DNA from: Paraphysoderma sedebokerense
Lineage: Eukaryota > Blastocladiomycota > Physodermatomycetes > Physodermatales > Physodermataceae
NCBI GenBank assembly: GCA_025602915.1
Contig: JAHLJZ010000035.1
Coordinates: forward strand, 124,001 to 188,000
Reading direction: 5' to 3'
DNA: 64,000 nucleotides
The number at the start of each line of letters is the position of its first letter. Within the stretch, counting starts at the first letter, position 1. The position numbers and the translations under genes are program-made. The notes under the pieces were generated by a model that was given only the letters and a program-made list of their open reading frames with translations, did not search any database and had not been told where the DNA came from. Of this stretch, positions 22,574 to 35,352 are shown piece by piece.

Positions 22574-23085
22574 TTACTTTGCGAACTTCTCCAGCATATC
22601 TTTTGCCTCGTTGATTTTACTGGCTAAGTACGGAGATCCACCTCGATCTGGATGATTCAATAACATAATCCGCCTATGATTTTCTTTCAGCTGTGACTTT
22701 TGTAGGTTGAATTCCCTATCCATGTAATCCAACCGTTAGCTTATCAATTCAATCTTATACTAATAATTTCTGCCTCAATTATAAATAAACCGAGGAACTA
22801 CGAACCTAACACCCAATATCAACGCAGCTTCTCTCCTCGTCATTTTTTGATCAAATCCACCTTTATAATACCGTTTCAACGTCATTTTAGGCATATTTTT
22901 AGCATACTGTTGCCAAGCTTGTAATCCGAAGCGAGCTCCATATGCGGTTGCACCTAACGCTAATCCTAGAATGAGTGGTGTTGACTACATCGGATGGAGT
23001 AAGATGGAGAAGAGTCAGAACCGGTTGGATAGAGTCGACAACACCGTGCAATTGGCTATTGTGAGTGGGATTCATCACGTACCAT
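22574..23085 (-). CDS. PAM18: Mitochondrial import motor J-protein Pam18/Tim14
   Basis: Three exons (23083-23085, 22806-22984, 22574-22715) give 107 residues. The N-terminal TM helix ([17 protein letters not shown]) anchors the protein in the mitochondrial inner membrane. The J domain follows with [20 protein letters not shown] and [20 protein letters not shown], including the HPD tripeptide, and ends KDMLEKFAK. Pam18 stimulates mtHsp70 ATPase at the TIM23 channel together with Pam16. Length and motif spacing match the short Tim14/DNAJC19 form. Exon 1 is only the ATG codon, followed by a GTACGT donor. This is a well-known style for short ancient genes but means the start depends on that one splice. 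Confidence 0.93.
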
Positions 23086-23331
23086 TGTGTTGTTGAATAT
23101 ATAGATAAAGTTATAGCTATGGATTATTAGAGATTGTAATGGAGTAAAGTAGAAAAGAAAGAATTTGGTGGAAGATTGGCGAAGCGGGAAGCCTTTGATT
23201 ACAGAGTCATGTGATCACTACTTCCATCGCGACATGATTAAAAGGTGCACATGAAATTCATATCGAATCTGGATATAACTGTTCACTAGGTTTCATTGAA
23301 ATGGTATATTGCATTTACCGTTTATTCAAGG

Positions 23332-26129
23332 TCACCGTGTTTTTAAAGCAGCCAACCTATCTGCAACTTCTTCCCATATTGTCGGTACACTTACGAAATC
23401 TGTCTTCCCTTCATTGCTTGACCTCTTTGAATCGTTCACAATTGGAATAGTCCAATTTTCAACCAACTTTTCAATTTTAACAAGTGTATACCACTGTCCT
23501 CTTTTAGCAATTGGTTCGACCATTGTCTCTAACAACTTTTTAAACTCATCTAAATCTACTCCAACTTGTTTTTCTACAACTAATTTTCCGCTCTTGGTCG
23601 CGTTCTCTAATGCGGACAATTGAAATCTAGATTTCACCATGTTACCGTATGTACTTGTGAAATCGTTGTCATTCGTGTTGAAACTGAAAAATCCAGATTG
23701 ATTTTGTTCTTCGTTCCTCGGTTCTTCATTGGGTATATTGAACCTGTCCTTGACCGCCTTCAACACATTGATCCCTTCTTCCGTCATTCCATGTTTTGAT
23801 AATAACTTCATGTAAGCTGTATAATTTTCTAATGTGACGGGATAGTCGGTATTTTGGAGCCAAGACATCAATGAGAGTCCAAGTCGAAGGTACGATTTGT
23901 GAGTGCAAGTGTCAATAATGCTGGTTAGTGTTTGTGGGGAGATTAAAAGTTGATGCGAAGACCGGAATTGGGGTTGGGGTAATGAGGGTATCCTTGCTTG
24001 ATTAAGCGAGACTTGATTCGGGTATTCATGCTGAAAAGACGAAGCGATTCCGTCACGACCTAAAACTGCCAACTTCACCAGTTCTTCTTCGTCACTCTCC
24101 TTCCGCACGTCGTTGTTCAATAGGCCCATTTGCGCATTCTCCCTTATCTTACTACCTTCATCGTCAAATCTTAATCCTCTCAACAATACATCAACGGTGC
24201 CTAAATCCCATTCGACACCGGCTTCAACCATATCTTGCACAACTCTAAAGGCATCACTCCATTGCCGTTCGTCGACGTATCCACGTAACAACGCATTGTA
24301 CATTTGAATCGACGGTTTCACCGGCGGTCCAGTGAAAATGACCTCCTTAAATATATTTTCCGCTTTAACGAGATCCCGGGTTACTCTATATCCCGCTTTC
24401 ATTCCATTTTCGGACAGTCCGAACACATTGACTCCGGAATACCATTCTATCAACCTTTCATAAATCCATTGATCTAACACGATACCCTTTTGTTTACTTT
24501 TCTTGAGGTACTCAAACAGTTCCTCTATTTTCTTATTCTCCCCATGGCGCATGTAAATAGATAATAATAATTTATAAGTATCCATATCAGGTTCGATATC
24601 GTTTAAATCAACCATTTCATTATATAGGTCGAGAACTAATGGGAGGGGTGTACGATTGTGGAAGTATATTGAAAGTAGTAGGTTGAGGGAAGTTGTTGTT
24701 AACGAAAATGATGAGGACTTTATGGAGGAGAGAATTTCGTTGGCCGGTGAGATTAAACTTGAAGACGGAGATGATTTATCAAGCGATTTGAATCGGTGAG
24801 ATTGAGCTAAAGAGTTGGATAATGAAAAGAACAAAACATGAAAATGGTTTAAACTCGTTTGAAACAAAGATAGCTTTTTCAACTTTTCAAAGGTTTCTTT
24901 CGTGGTAATGAAATCTTTGTCCTTCAACGCCACAGCATATAAGTAGAATTCGTACACCTTATTGATTTGAGTTTTCGTAACGAATTTAAAGGATGGGCTT
25001 GTCTTGTGATAGATATTTTCTAGCGATCGGAATAAACCAGGTACAACATCTTTCTGATCTGTAATCACAGCAGAATAGACAACAGGGATGTACGAATTGA
25101 TTGAGGAGAGAGCTAATGGTATATGGCGGGATCTAAGCACGGTGTAAACTTCCATTACGGAAAGGTTATCGTTCTGGTGAAAGTACATATGCATAAGAAG
25201 GTTAAGCTGCCGAGAAGACATCTGTTGAGGACTCGGATGAGAGGCCCGAAGGATATCGCTCAATTCGGACAGAAAATTGACAGAATGATTCGCGGAGGGT
25301 ACAATTGACGAGGAAAAGCTCGACATGATTTCAGTACTCTACTTACCATCAACAAGCAATATGGAAAGAATTGTAATAAAGTCAGAACAAACTTCCATGT
25401 CATATCATTGAGACCTCAAGTCAAACGACCTACCATTATCCTCTCAATAGAGTTATCCCTGCCCAACCGTTCTATCACCATCTGAACTTCAAAATCTTTC
25501 CATTCATCTCTTTTCCCTTTGTTCGTTCCTTTCTTACTCCCGCTCTTACAAACCTCCTGATTCCATTGCCCACTACGTTGCGACCCCATAAAATCACTCT
25601 CTGCCCGCAATTTTTTCAAGATCTCTAGAGCCCTACCATAATCCCCTTGAGAAATGTAATATACATAATGCTCTTTCAAATTCGTTTTATGAAGTGACCT
25701 CGAAGTCAATTTACTTTGTGGACTCAAGAATTTCGTGGAGTGAGGGATCGGAGTTGCCACATTTAAACGATTCAGTCCGGACGTCAATGATGCTTTTGTT
25801 GGTAAAAAGTCAGCAGGTGAAGTCGAAAATGAAGAACCAACAGACGTTAATGTATTGATTATCCGTCGAATAGAACTAGAATTAAATTTCGAGTTTCGGT
25901 GTTCTGCAGCCTGCTTTTCGACAGTCTCTTCATAATGAGTCTGCCTTGAATCAGAATCAGTCGTATTGGAATACCTTCTTCTACTTGTTGAATCGCATGA
26001 GATCAACCCTTTTTGTCCGCCGAAATCCTTCCTAAAATTTTGAGGACGAGATAACCGTCGGTAACAATGTAAACAGATTGATCTAGTTCGTTCTGGTTGG
26101 GGAATAGCGGCAGAAAAAAAGAAAGACAT
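23332..26129 (-). CDS. Mitochondrial pentatricopeptide repeat (PPR) protein
   Basis: Two exons (25434-26129 and 23332-25338) give 900 residues across an intron with GTAGGT donor and TAG acceptor. The N-terminus is basic and Ser/Arg-rich, as expected for a mitochondrial presequence. Helical hairpins of the PPR type recur. Examples are PDMDTYKLLLSIYMRHGENK, PSIQMYNALLRGYVDERQWS with DAFRVVQDMVEAGVEWDLGT, and LENYTAYMKLLSKHGMTEEG. Several repeats are diverged, and linkers are Ser- or Glu-rich. Fungal PPR proteins of this size act in mitochondrial RNA stability or translation; the target cannot be read from the sequence. The exon junction keeps the frame, but exon 2 also has its own ATG four codons in, so two separate genes are a less likely alternative. 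Confidence 0.8.
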
Positions 26130-26798
26130 CTGAGCGAAGCGAGATAGTTAATTTGATTGGGGAGATGGAGGAAGTAATAACTGATGATGATAGGAAGCAG
26201 GAAGCAGCTATCGGGCGGGAAAAACTAGTTCAAGTGTGTGGTTGAATCGTACATCTGGAGAGTGTTAGAATATATTGCAATGAAAATTCAGCAGTAATAA
26301 TAATATCGCTACCTAAAAAGCTATGCCCGTTAAAACTGATAAACGTCAAATATAAAGCGAGTACAACCGGTTTTGGTGGAGTGAAGAAACAGGCGCTCAG
26401 AGCCTCTGACCTGCCAAGTGCTACGTCTTCTGAGAAGACCTGCTCAATCGCCTACACTGAGACACTCCGAGCTATCTTTTGAGCATAACTCTGTCGTCTC
26501 TTAATTCAACATGAGTCATTATTGATTTTATTAATGTTTTTCTTGTTTGGTATTTTACATAGCAGTTAATAGAGAATAACAAGTAAAAGACACTCGCAAC
26601 GATTTGGTAGCTGTGTTGGCAACTTCGTTTTGTGCCATCCGAACACTTTCAAGGTCAGACACTTCTAAGAACTACTAAACTTGATAGCAGGCACTTAAAA
26701 ATCCACGAATTAAAATGAATTCACTAGAAATCAAATTGAATCCAAATTTCGGTTTCAAGTTCAGCTAGCCATTGACATCAGGACGCAGGCCTCAGCGC
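26130..26798. other. Intergenic, about 0.7 kb
   Basis: Upstream of the PPR gene and downstream of the HERP-like gene (both minus). It should hold the PPR promoter. Nothing else is recognised. Confidence 0.4.
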
Positions 26799-28477
26799 TT
26801 ACATAACTCCACCTACGCCGCCCACGCCACCAGCTCCAACACCAGCACCAGCGACTTCCAGATCTCCGGCACGTTCACGGTCCTGCTGCTGCTGTGCAGC
26901 AATCATGGCTGCTGCATTGTGAGCTACGTCTTCCTGGAGATGCCCAGGGACGAGAGCCCCGAAAAATGAGAATATAATACTTTGCAATTCGGGAAGAAGA
27001 CGGCGTGGTCGAGCAGCCGTTTGAGGGGGAGGATTAGTGTCAGGTGTAGCGGAAGAAGAAGTAGCAGTAGAAGGACTTTCTTGCTGCTGTTGCTGTTGCT
27101 GCTGATCTTGCTGGTCAGGACCTGGTCGTGGTACAATTTGACGTTGAACTCGAATAACTCGAATTCGACCAGTCTGATACCTAATGAATTCAAACACATA
27201 CACTGGTTAGATCAGGAAAGAAAAAAGAAGGCCACAAATCTGCGAGAGACAACATACAGGAAAATAATTGCAGCGACAATATGTAACACTATTGTTCGTT
27301 CGAAACTTGCGTCCCGTGTAAATAGATACAGAAAGAAGCACAATTTTAAAAACAGTCCCAATGAGTTAACCCGTCGAACAGCCACTTGTCTCGCCGCCGG
27401 TTCTTGAGCTCGTCCCTGTAGATTGTGAGCTCCTTGTCCGTTGGCATTTTGTTGAAACGCGGGTGGATTTTCATTTTCTGGCGGTAAAGATGACACAGGA
27501 GTAGCTGGAATGGTCTGAGGAGTGGAAGGTTGAGGATATGAAGACGGAAATGATGGTTGCTGTAAGTTTTGTAATTGCTGCAACATTTCAGGAGTCAGTT
27601 GCATCGGCATATGAGGGGCTGAGGGGTAATACGGGTATAAATATGGATATGGATAACCAAAATTTGCATAAGGGTTGATGAGGTATGGGATGCCGCTGTC
27701 CAGGGATATGTGTTATTACTTTGCATTATACTAGAACATGACAAAAGTAAATTTGCAGCGACATGCTACTTACTTGTACATGACATAAGGAGTATAGGGA
27801 ACAGCTGGGGTAGAAACCTCAGACTGAGTCGTCTCTTGCTCGGACAGAGGTAACGGCCCGGATTCGGGTTCCTTCTGCTTCCCTCGGTACCTTATTCCCG
27901 TACTTTCATTTTCTATGGAGGATTGGGGCGAAGTACTTTCAGGCTGCACTGCCGGCTCCGAAGCACCGGTTAGAGTCTGCTGAAAATTTGTAAGTCGAGA
28001 TGGAAGGGGTGACTTGAACACTAAATGAAATGTATGCCGTTCTGTCGTATCCTGCTGAGTCTTTTGAATGATAATATGGGTAAAGGGAAGACGGTCAGAT
28101 GAGGAGAAGGCGGAGCTTTTAAAATTGACCTCTTCTGGGGAAAACCTACGGTCGAAAATCCCGACGACAATATTTGAAAAAAGCAGATTAAAATTTATTA
28201 CCTTGCTGACAATGTCACTCAACTGCTCCTCATCCGAAACCAATTTCCCTGCAAATATAACCCGCAAATTGTCGACACCTATACCGTCATCTTTAGTGAT
28301 ACCTAATTCCTGCAAAACTCGTTGTTTCAACAGTAAAAGTGTAGTTTGGCAAGGTATATTGTCGAGTGGCAAAGAGCCTTGTAAGGAAGGGGAACGGATG
28401 GAAATGGACAGAAATTCGGAGGGCAGAGAAGACAAGTCGTGGGTGGGGTTAGGGTGAGATGGGGATAGAGTAGACAT
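26799..28477 (-). CDS. HERP-like ubiquitin-like membrane protein (probable ERAD factor)
   Basis: Three exons (27774-28477, 27258-27695, 26799-27180) give 507 residues. A ubiquitin-like domain at about residues 20-150 shows LRVIFAGKLVSDEEQLSDIV and RHTFHLVFKSPLPS. The central part is Pro/Gln/Tyr-rich (YPYPYLYPYYPSAPHMPMQL). A double hydrophobic segment, GLFLKLCFFLYLFTRDASFE then RTIVLHIVAAIIFLYQTGR, matches the membrane hairpin of HERP/Usa1-type proteins, which scaffold the Hrd1 ubiquitin ligase in the ER. The tail has a run of Gln codons and Gly-rich repeats. The Ubl domain contains an inserted stretch that could be a retained 75-nt intron (GTAATA donor near 28208), since the frame is open either way. 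The start at 28477 is preferred over upstream in-frame Mets because the domain follows closely. Confidence 0.78.
27081..27114. repeat. CAG/CAA-type trinucleotide run coding poly-Gln
   Basis: A short imperfect run of CTG/TTG triplets on the plus strand is read on the minus strand as consecutive glutamines in the tail of the HERP-like protein. It is a coding low-complexity tract. Confidence 0.7.
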
Positions 28478-28891
28478 TAGAGGCGACAACGAGAATGCGC
28501 GATTGCAAGATAAACAAGACTTTATAGAGATGAAGATGAAAAGCAGAGAGAAGGATATCTCGTATCCAAAGTCGTCGGAGAATGAAGATTGCGGATGAGG
28601 ATAGACGAGGCTTTTAATGGAGCGAGTTCTGCAGTGGATTGACGAGACAATGGGACAGTGTGACCTCATCAATTGACACGTTGCAGCTCCTCATTCATTC
28701 CCTCATGTAAAATTAACAAAGATATACCTCATGATCGGTATCCACATTTTGTATTTTTCACGCAGGGCGAAAGAACAGTTAAGATCATAAATAATACAAG
28801 GCAATAATCCTACAGTGGTTGGCTGAAAAAATTCGAGACAAAAATTTCTCCAATAATAACTCTACACGAGTTCGAACCAGAAATTGTCCTC
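28478..28891. other. Intergenic, about 0.4 kb
   Basis: Between the HERP-like gene start and the 3' end of the next minus-strand gene. An open frame continues upstream of the HERP-like ATG to 28672 but adds a hydrophobic, Cys/Ser-rich stretch with no counterpart in the family, so it is left out. Nothing else is seen. Confidence 0.4.
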
Positions 28892-31291
28892 CTACACGAT
28901 CGCAGAATTTCCACTTCCGTTCAGATTTGTCGCAGTTGCCTTCCTTTTAGCTCCCGGGCTGCCACTACCGCTCCATCTTTGGTCCTGCTCCAATCGGTCA
29001 CTACCCATCCTTTGCATTCTATCCATCATTTGATCAACCTCCTGAAATTTCTTCTCCATCCTCGCTTTGGGCCCATCACTGTCTTGATTGGCCAACCTCC
29101 TTTCATTTAACTTGTCAACTCGAGTAATCACAGAATTCATAAACATTTCTCGTTCCTTTCTTGGTGACAATTCAAAATGTTGAATCGGCCCGTTGTAACG
29201 GTTTGAAAGCCGGATGAGTTCGGTTCGAAGTGAATCTAGGGATGTTTCTCGAAGCTGAGCGGGAGATTGCCAATCCTATAGTTTGCAAATATAGAGTAGC
29301 GATATCGAAGGAACCGGTCAGTAGGAAGTCAGCATAAATAAATTAATTTTCAATGAATCCAGGATGCAAACCTGATTAGCCATTCGGTTTTTGCTCAACC
29401 TCTCCAACACAGCATTTAGTCTGGTGAACTCCCTGGCCACGACCATTTTCTTTGCCTTTGCTTCATCCAAAACAACTCGCTGATTCGAAAGATCTCTCGC
29501 GTTGGCTGCGGTGACTTTCGAAGCAAGGTCATCTTGTTCCATCCTTTTGTTTCCGGCTCGCTGCGTCTCCAGTCTACCTTTTGACAACCTCTCGATAGCA
29601 CTAAATGCACTTGCCATATTGAATGCCTTTTCCTTTGAAGCGGTAATCACAACTCGCTGATTATCAAGCTGCGGCACCACGTTCGATAAGCGGTCCATAG
29701 CTCTCAAAACTCTATCGATATCTTCAACAGTACCAGCGAGACTGTTATTCTTAAATGCTGCGACAGACTTCTCGGCTTTCAAAATTTCGTCAAATTCTTT
29801 TTGTTGATTCGCTTTGACGGAATCCTTAGATGTGACAGAGACAGTGGTAGCGCTTTTTGCATCGATTGCGGTCGACATGTTGGATCCATTCTCAGTTCCA
29901 AACACATCGTTATATGTGGGTAAGAGGGGATTATCTTCGGCACTTCTTTTGGCACAAAGAGAGCTAATAACCCTCATATTTTCTTCTAATGCCATCCACC
30001 GAAGTTTTTGGCCGTCATTCAGATCACTGAAAGATCGTACTTTCTTCAAATGGGACGAGTTGCCGGAATTTTCAAGCGGAGGGGTGGATCCATCGGATAA
30101 ATTTCCGGTAGAAGTAGCGGCAATAGTGGCAGTGTCGGTAGTTTCATTACCGAGAAGGGAGTAAATTCCTTCCAACAACGATGCAATCGCCGTCGCAAGA
30201 TTGCGGTCGCTAGGATTATTTTCGTCGATGCTCTCGGAGAAAATGCGATTTGTAGTAGGTGACCTTGGGACCGCAGTGTCGTTAGGCTTCTCCAACGATG
30301 GTAATTTATTGTTGTTCAGGCTCAAGCCTTCTGCCGAAAAGGCTTTGACCATTTTAGGAGCAGCTGGTACAGCGAGATTATTCGGCGCATCAGCAGCAGT
30401 TGGTCCACTGAGGTTGTTCTTGACTGCATTAAGCAGCGATTCTGGGCTGGATTGCTGGAGAATGGAAGAGACATCAACTGTCTGCTGATTTCCGATTGAT
30501 CGCCCCAGATTTGGGCTCTCCGAGGGTGGTGATGGATCGGCGAGAATTTTGCGGAGGAGAGAATCCAGTGCACCAATGGATGCGTCTTTGAGATATAGAA
30601 GACCTTCAACGGCAGCCTAGACATCGCAATGATATTTGAAATGGAAGAACCATTGTAATAGTTAGTGGAGGATGGAGGTGGAGAATGCGAAATGTGGAGG
30701 ATTATATATGAAACACCGAGAGAGCCAGTGTAGACCCAATGATTAGGGTAGCGATCCTCACGAAGGAATTAGAGGGGATAGTACATACATCATAACTAGG
30801 TCTCTCCTTTGCCAAATGATGGTGATTGCCATTCACAAACATGGTAGAACCGCTGTTCCCACTGGATTGCAAGACCTCAGTCCCATTTGCAGTTTGGCCC
30901 ACACTTTCATTCCTATTATCGCCAATTCTACTTATACCTGTAGATGGAGAAGAATCATTGAGAGCCTGCTCTCTCAGATAACTATCATCCAATGATTCCG
31001 GTTCAGTCATGCTGATGGTTGCATTTGAGGTTGCCCCGAGTAATGGCGTTGTGTCTTCTTGAACGATACGGGTTGATGTCGGCTGTGACTGGTTAGAGGA
31101 AGAAGGTGCCCCATTACTTGAATTGTGCTATCGTTGAGATAAAGAAATAAAAGAATAAAGGGGGTTGCGTGAAGGAGTTTTGTTAGCTTAAACTGCATTC
31201 TTTAGAAGTGCGCGAGAACAGAGTGTGAACACACCGAACTTTCAGACTGCTTAGTCTTTTTGGGCTTTTTCACTGCTTCCATAGATGCCAT
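28892..31291 (-). CDS. Unrecognised helical-repeat protein, 674 residues
   Basis: Four exons (31235-31291, 30789-31127, 29372-30616, 28892-29275) join in frame. The N-terminus is Lys-rich then Ser/Asn-rich, followed by a helix AAVEGLLYLKDASIGALDSL. The C-terminal third contains five copies of a short helical motif with pattern [I/M/L]-x-R-[L/M]-x(4-6)-[R/L]-x-x-Q. They are DRLSNVVPQLDNQ, ERLSKGRLETQ, ERLSKNRMANQ, DKLNERRLANQ and DRMQRMGSDRLEQ. No known domain, signal peptide or TM helix was recognised. Its charged, coiled-coil-like character suggests a structural or scaffold role, but the function is unknown. The long first intron is supported by frame continuity only. Confidence 0.7.
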
Positions 31292-32194
31292 AAATTAAAA
31301 GTAAATAGACCGTTTAGTAAGCAGAAGAAGTTATTGACTGAGTATGTGGAGTTTGAGGATGAGAATTTCAATTCGTGCGTGATTGATTGTCGCTTGCAAT
31401 TGTGTCACTATAAATAGATAGGCCCACCAGAGACGGAGAACACGATATCGTATTATCGACATTGTACATTATGGATCATTCCTCCTTTCTTTGTGATCAA
31501 TTGCCCGCAATCCGGCACATTCGAGAAATCTGTATCATTCATTCTCACAATGTCCATTGGAGCTTTTTTCTTACGTCAAGGGCTCGAGGCCTGATGTCAG
31601 AATAAGTCAGTGCGCGTATTCTATTCCAGTTTCTAGATTGATAAATGGAATGCGCAATGGCTGTCGTCAAAATGAAAATATCAAGACTTTTGTATGCAGA
31701 CACTAATTACTGATTACAAATTGAATGCACACTTCTGTTTGATGCCCAAGTTCTCTTTCGTGCTGTAAAACGGAAAAATATAATCTACAAAACCTGCAAG
31801 TGACACTCCTGATAAGTAATAAAGATCAGAATGAGATACAGCAGCGTTGTGAATCTGCATACACTGAGCGGTAGATAAGAATCATCCCCATTGCCAGCGT
31901 GCGCAATCCACCATCCCTCTATCAACCACACTACTCTCCATCAAAACAAAGGCAAAACGTGTTTTCATCCGTGCTTCTTTTTTTTTCATCCCGGCCAGAC
32001 GACTTCGTCATCTGTCGTCTTCCTATATCATATCCACTCCCTGCACAGAATTCGTTTCCACAGTTTCTAGGAGATAAATCCCCTTTCATCGTACTCTAAA
32101 TTCGCTTTCTCTCACTCCCACAAAATTTCAATACTCTCGATCTACACTATTAACCCAAAACTACCGAATATATATCATTAATTACAACCGAAAC
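31292..32194. promoter_or_regulatory. Divergent promoter region with pyrimidine-rich leader of VTC4
   Basis: About 0.9 kb between the helical-repeat gene (minus) and VTC4 (plus). The last 300 bases before the VTC4 ATG are strongly C/T-rich with many TCC and CTC repeats, as is common in fungal core promoters and 5' leaders of highly expressed genes. No defined operator can be named. Confidence 0.45.
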
Positions 32195-35100
32195 ATGAAA
32201 TTCGGCGTGCATTTACAAGAAGTGCAATATCCTGAATGGAGATATTATTATATCGGTTAGTTGTAATATTGTTTTGTACTCAGGGTCAATTTAATCGTCC
32301 TTCGCCGAATGTCGGTTTGCTACTATTTTCTGCCGCCCTCGATTGACTCTTTGCCTTTCATACCTATGTATTGCCTGATCCCGCTGTTTCTATTCGGTTG
32401 GATTTCAATTACGATTAATTTTATCTCATCGTTACTACCACATGCGCTCAAATTTGATGCTCCATTGAAAATGGATGGAATCCATCTGGTCACCTATTAA
32501 TGAAATCAAATAGATTACGATGGCTTAAAGAGACAGTTGAAAGAGATGACTTCCTCTGGGAAGGACTGCGGAGAGCAGGTTGAAGCCGCTTTTGTTGAAT
32601 TCTTGGAAAGAGAGTTAGAAAAGGTAGTGTTGGCGACCACATTTTACATTACTGTTTCCGCCTGCGGTCCTCGATTCATGTTTTGAAAAACCTATGATCG
32701 ATATTAATTGAATTATTTTCGCTTACCGAACCCTCAGGTCGCATCTTTCCTCCTTTTAAAATCAGGGGAGCTGAATCGAAGGGCACAACACTGTGAAAGT
32801 ATTATCAATAATATTATAAAGAATCCGACGGCAACCCCGCAGATTGAACGAATAGCTAGAGTCGAGGATGAAATTTCACATATTACCACCGAAACAAACG
32901 AATTAGCAAAATATACCCGATTGAATTATACCGGTTTCCTGAAGATATTGAAGAAACATGATAAGCATACCATTTACATGCTCAAGCCTATGTTCATGGT
33001 CAGATTGAATGCCAGACCTTTCTATAGAGAGAATTTTGAGAAATTGATTTTGAAACTTAGCAACCTGTATGATATTTTGAGAAACGGTGGGCATACTTCC
33101 GGTGGAAATGCTCAGGCCGATGGGGGATCTCAAAATTTTGTCAGGCAAACAACTAGTAAGTTCATCATCTTTGGATTCTTTCTAAATGATGATTGATCGA
33201 GTCGAAAAAACTGACCGCCTCGTTCAAGAATATTGGGTTCATCCGGACAACGTGACTGAGGTGAAATTGCGAATTCTCAAACATCTCCCCGTTTTAATTT
33301 TCAATTCAAAGAATGATCCAAATGGCTACAATCCTGCTATCACCTCCATTTATTTTGACAATGAGGCCTTTGATCTTTATAAAGGTCGTCTTGAGAAAAC
33401 CGAGGTGAGTTCTCTTGACTTGACTGAAGACGAGTCCCTATACTGATTACAGGTTTTGCTTCGGTAAATGCAGGGAGCTCAAGCTATTCGATTTAGATGG
33501 TACGGCAATGTATCAAATACCGAAATATTTATAGAACGAAAGACACATCGGGAAGACTGGACAGGCGAAAAATCGGTCAAGTCCCGATTTCCGTTGAAGG
33601 AAAAATACGTCAATGCCTACATGAATGGTGAATACACAACGGAGAAAACCGTCCAAAAGATGCGAGAGCGAAAAATGAAGTCTGACAAGGAAATAGTCGA
33701 ACTAGAAACCCTTTCAAAAGAAATTCAGGAATCCATACTGAATAGAAACCTGAGACCTACTCTGCGAACTTTCTATAATCGTACGGCCTTCCAATTGCCC
33801 GGCGATGCTAGGGTTAGAATCAGTCTGGATACGGAACTGTGTATGATTAGAGAAGACAATTATGATAGCAAAGAAAGAGCCGGAACGAATTGGAGGAGAA
33901 CAGATATTGGAATCGACTTTCCATTCAGCCAGTTGGAAGAAGCCGATATTTGTAGATTCCCGTACGCGGTTTTAGAAGTGAAATTACAGACTCAGCTAGG
34001 TGCTGAACCCCCCAAATGGGTACAAGAATTAGTTGAAAGTCATCTGGTTTGTTTGGTCTTTCTGTATTCCGAATATGCCGTCGAGGAGAGTTAAACTCAT
34101 CTACTTCTTACTTTTTGAACCCTTAAGGTCGAGGAAGTTCCCAAATTCTCTAAATTCATCCATGGTTGCGCCACGTTACTTGAAAACCGAGTCTCCTTAC
34201 TTCCATTTTGGCTTCCGCAGATGGACAAAGATATTAGGAAACCAGCCCCGAAACGATCATATTCCACTCCTACATCTTCGCCTTACAAAAATCAACTAAC
34301 TACATCATCTAGAAGACTATCATTCCGCAAAAGTAAAGAATCGACGGTTGCTCGTGATGCTGACGCAAAAGGAAAGCAGAAGGAGTATGTCACCGTTGCT
34401 ATCGAAAATGGGAATATTGAGGAGGAAGAAGACGACGGAAGAGATATTGAAGAAGATACAGACGAAGATGAATTGGCAGAATTACCAAATGGTGAAGTGT
34501 CAAGCCAAGGTGGCTCTGACCGACAACGTGATGACGAAGAAGAAGAGGAGGAGGAAGAAGTTGAAAGAGAGTCAGACGAAGAAGCCAATGTGAATGAAGA
34601 CACGCCACTTTTGAGCAATGGTACTAAGAAAGATAGAAAAATGAAGTACGGAGAGATGTTTAAAGATTTGATTAGTAAATTAAGAGTTAAGGATGAGTCT
34701 GCCGTCAAACAATTGAGAGTATTGAGGAGGAAGAGCGCACAAGGTTCGAGTTCAAGTGGGAGCAGAAGAGGAGAGTCACGCGGTGATTTGAACGAAATCT
34801 TCTATAAAAAGATGAATGGAAAACGGTAATTTAGTTGCTCTTTATCTAATCTTCTATTTGAATCTCCAACTCATCGCGCTTTGTTTTTAGAATTGTCATC
34901 CCCGTCCGAGTCGAGCCCAAAGTCTTTTTCGCCAACGAACGAACATTCTTATCATGGCTTCATTTCTGTATGGTCCTCTCGTCGCTGTCATTAGCTTTAT
35001 TGAATTTCGGTGACAAAGTCGGACAAATCAGCGGTATCATATTCACCGTCATTGCCATGGGTTTAAAACTCTACGCTCTATGGTTGTACAATTGGAGAGC

Positions 35101-35352
35101 AAACATGATTAGAAACCGAGAACCAGGACCTTACGATGACCGGTACGTTACAGTGATACTCTTCATCCCGCCATTCCTCTCTCTCCCTTTTAATCTGACA
35201 CGAACTTCCCATTCTTTTTTCTCTTGTTTCCCATCGACACTGCCATCTTCCCCCAAAATAGTGGCGGTCCGGTAGTCATTGTCGTTGTCTTGTTTATTGC
35301 TATATTAATCAATTTCTGGTTAAAATTAACCCACGATGATGCATGGGATTAA
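32195..35352 (+). CDS. VTC4: Vacuolar polyphosphate polymerase VTC4
   Basis: Eight exons (32195-32255, 32514-32623, 32738-33155, 33229-33404, 33474-34046, 34128-34825, 34891-35142, 35262-35352) give 792 residues. An SPX domain (1 to about 170) starts [20 protein letters not shown]. The catalytic tunnel domain follows, with K197 (KYWVHPDN), R261 and R263 (IRFRWYG), K278 (ERKTH), K291, R358 (YNRTAFQ), E423 (VLEVKL) and K455 (PKFSKF). These correspond, at a constant offset of three, to yeast VTC4 residues remembered as K200, R264, R266, K281, K294, R361, E426 and K458. An acidic linker with a Glu run precedes three C-terminal TM helices of the DUF202 type. It makes polyphosphate from ATP and moves it into the vacuole, with SPX sensing inositol pyrophosphates. 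Confidence 0.95.

Noticed and set aside
28478-28672. Upstream in-frame extension of the HERP-like protein
   Set aside because: It adds a hydrophobic Ser/Cys-rich stretch unlike the family; the ATG at 28477 sits right before the ubiquitin-like domain.
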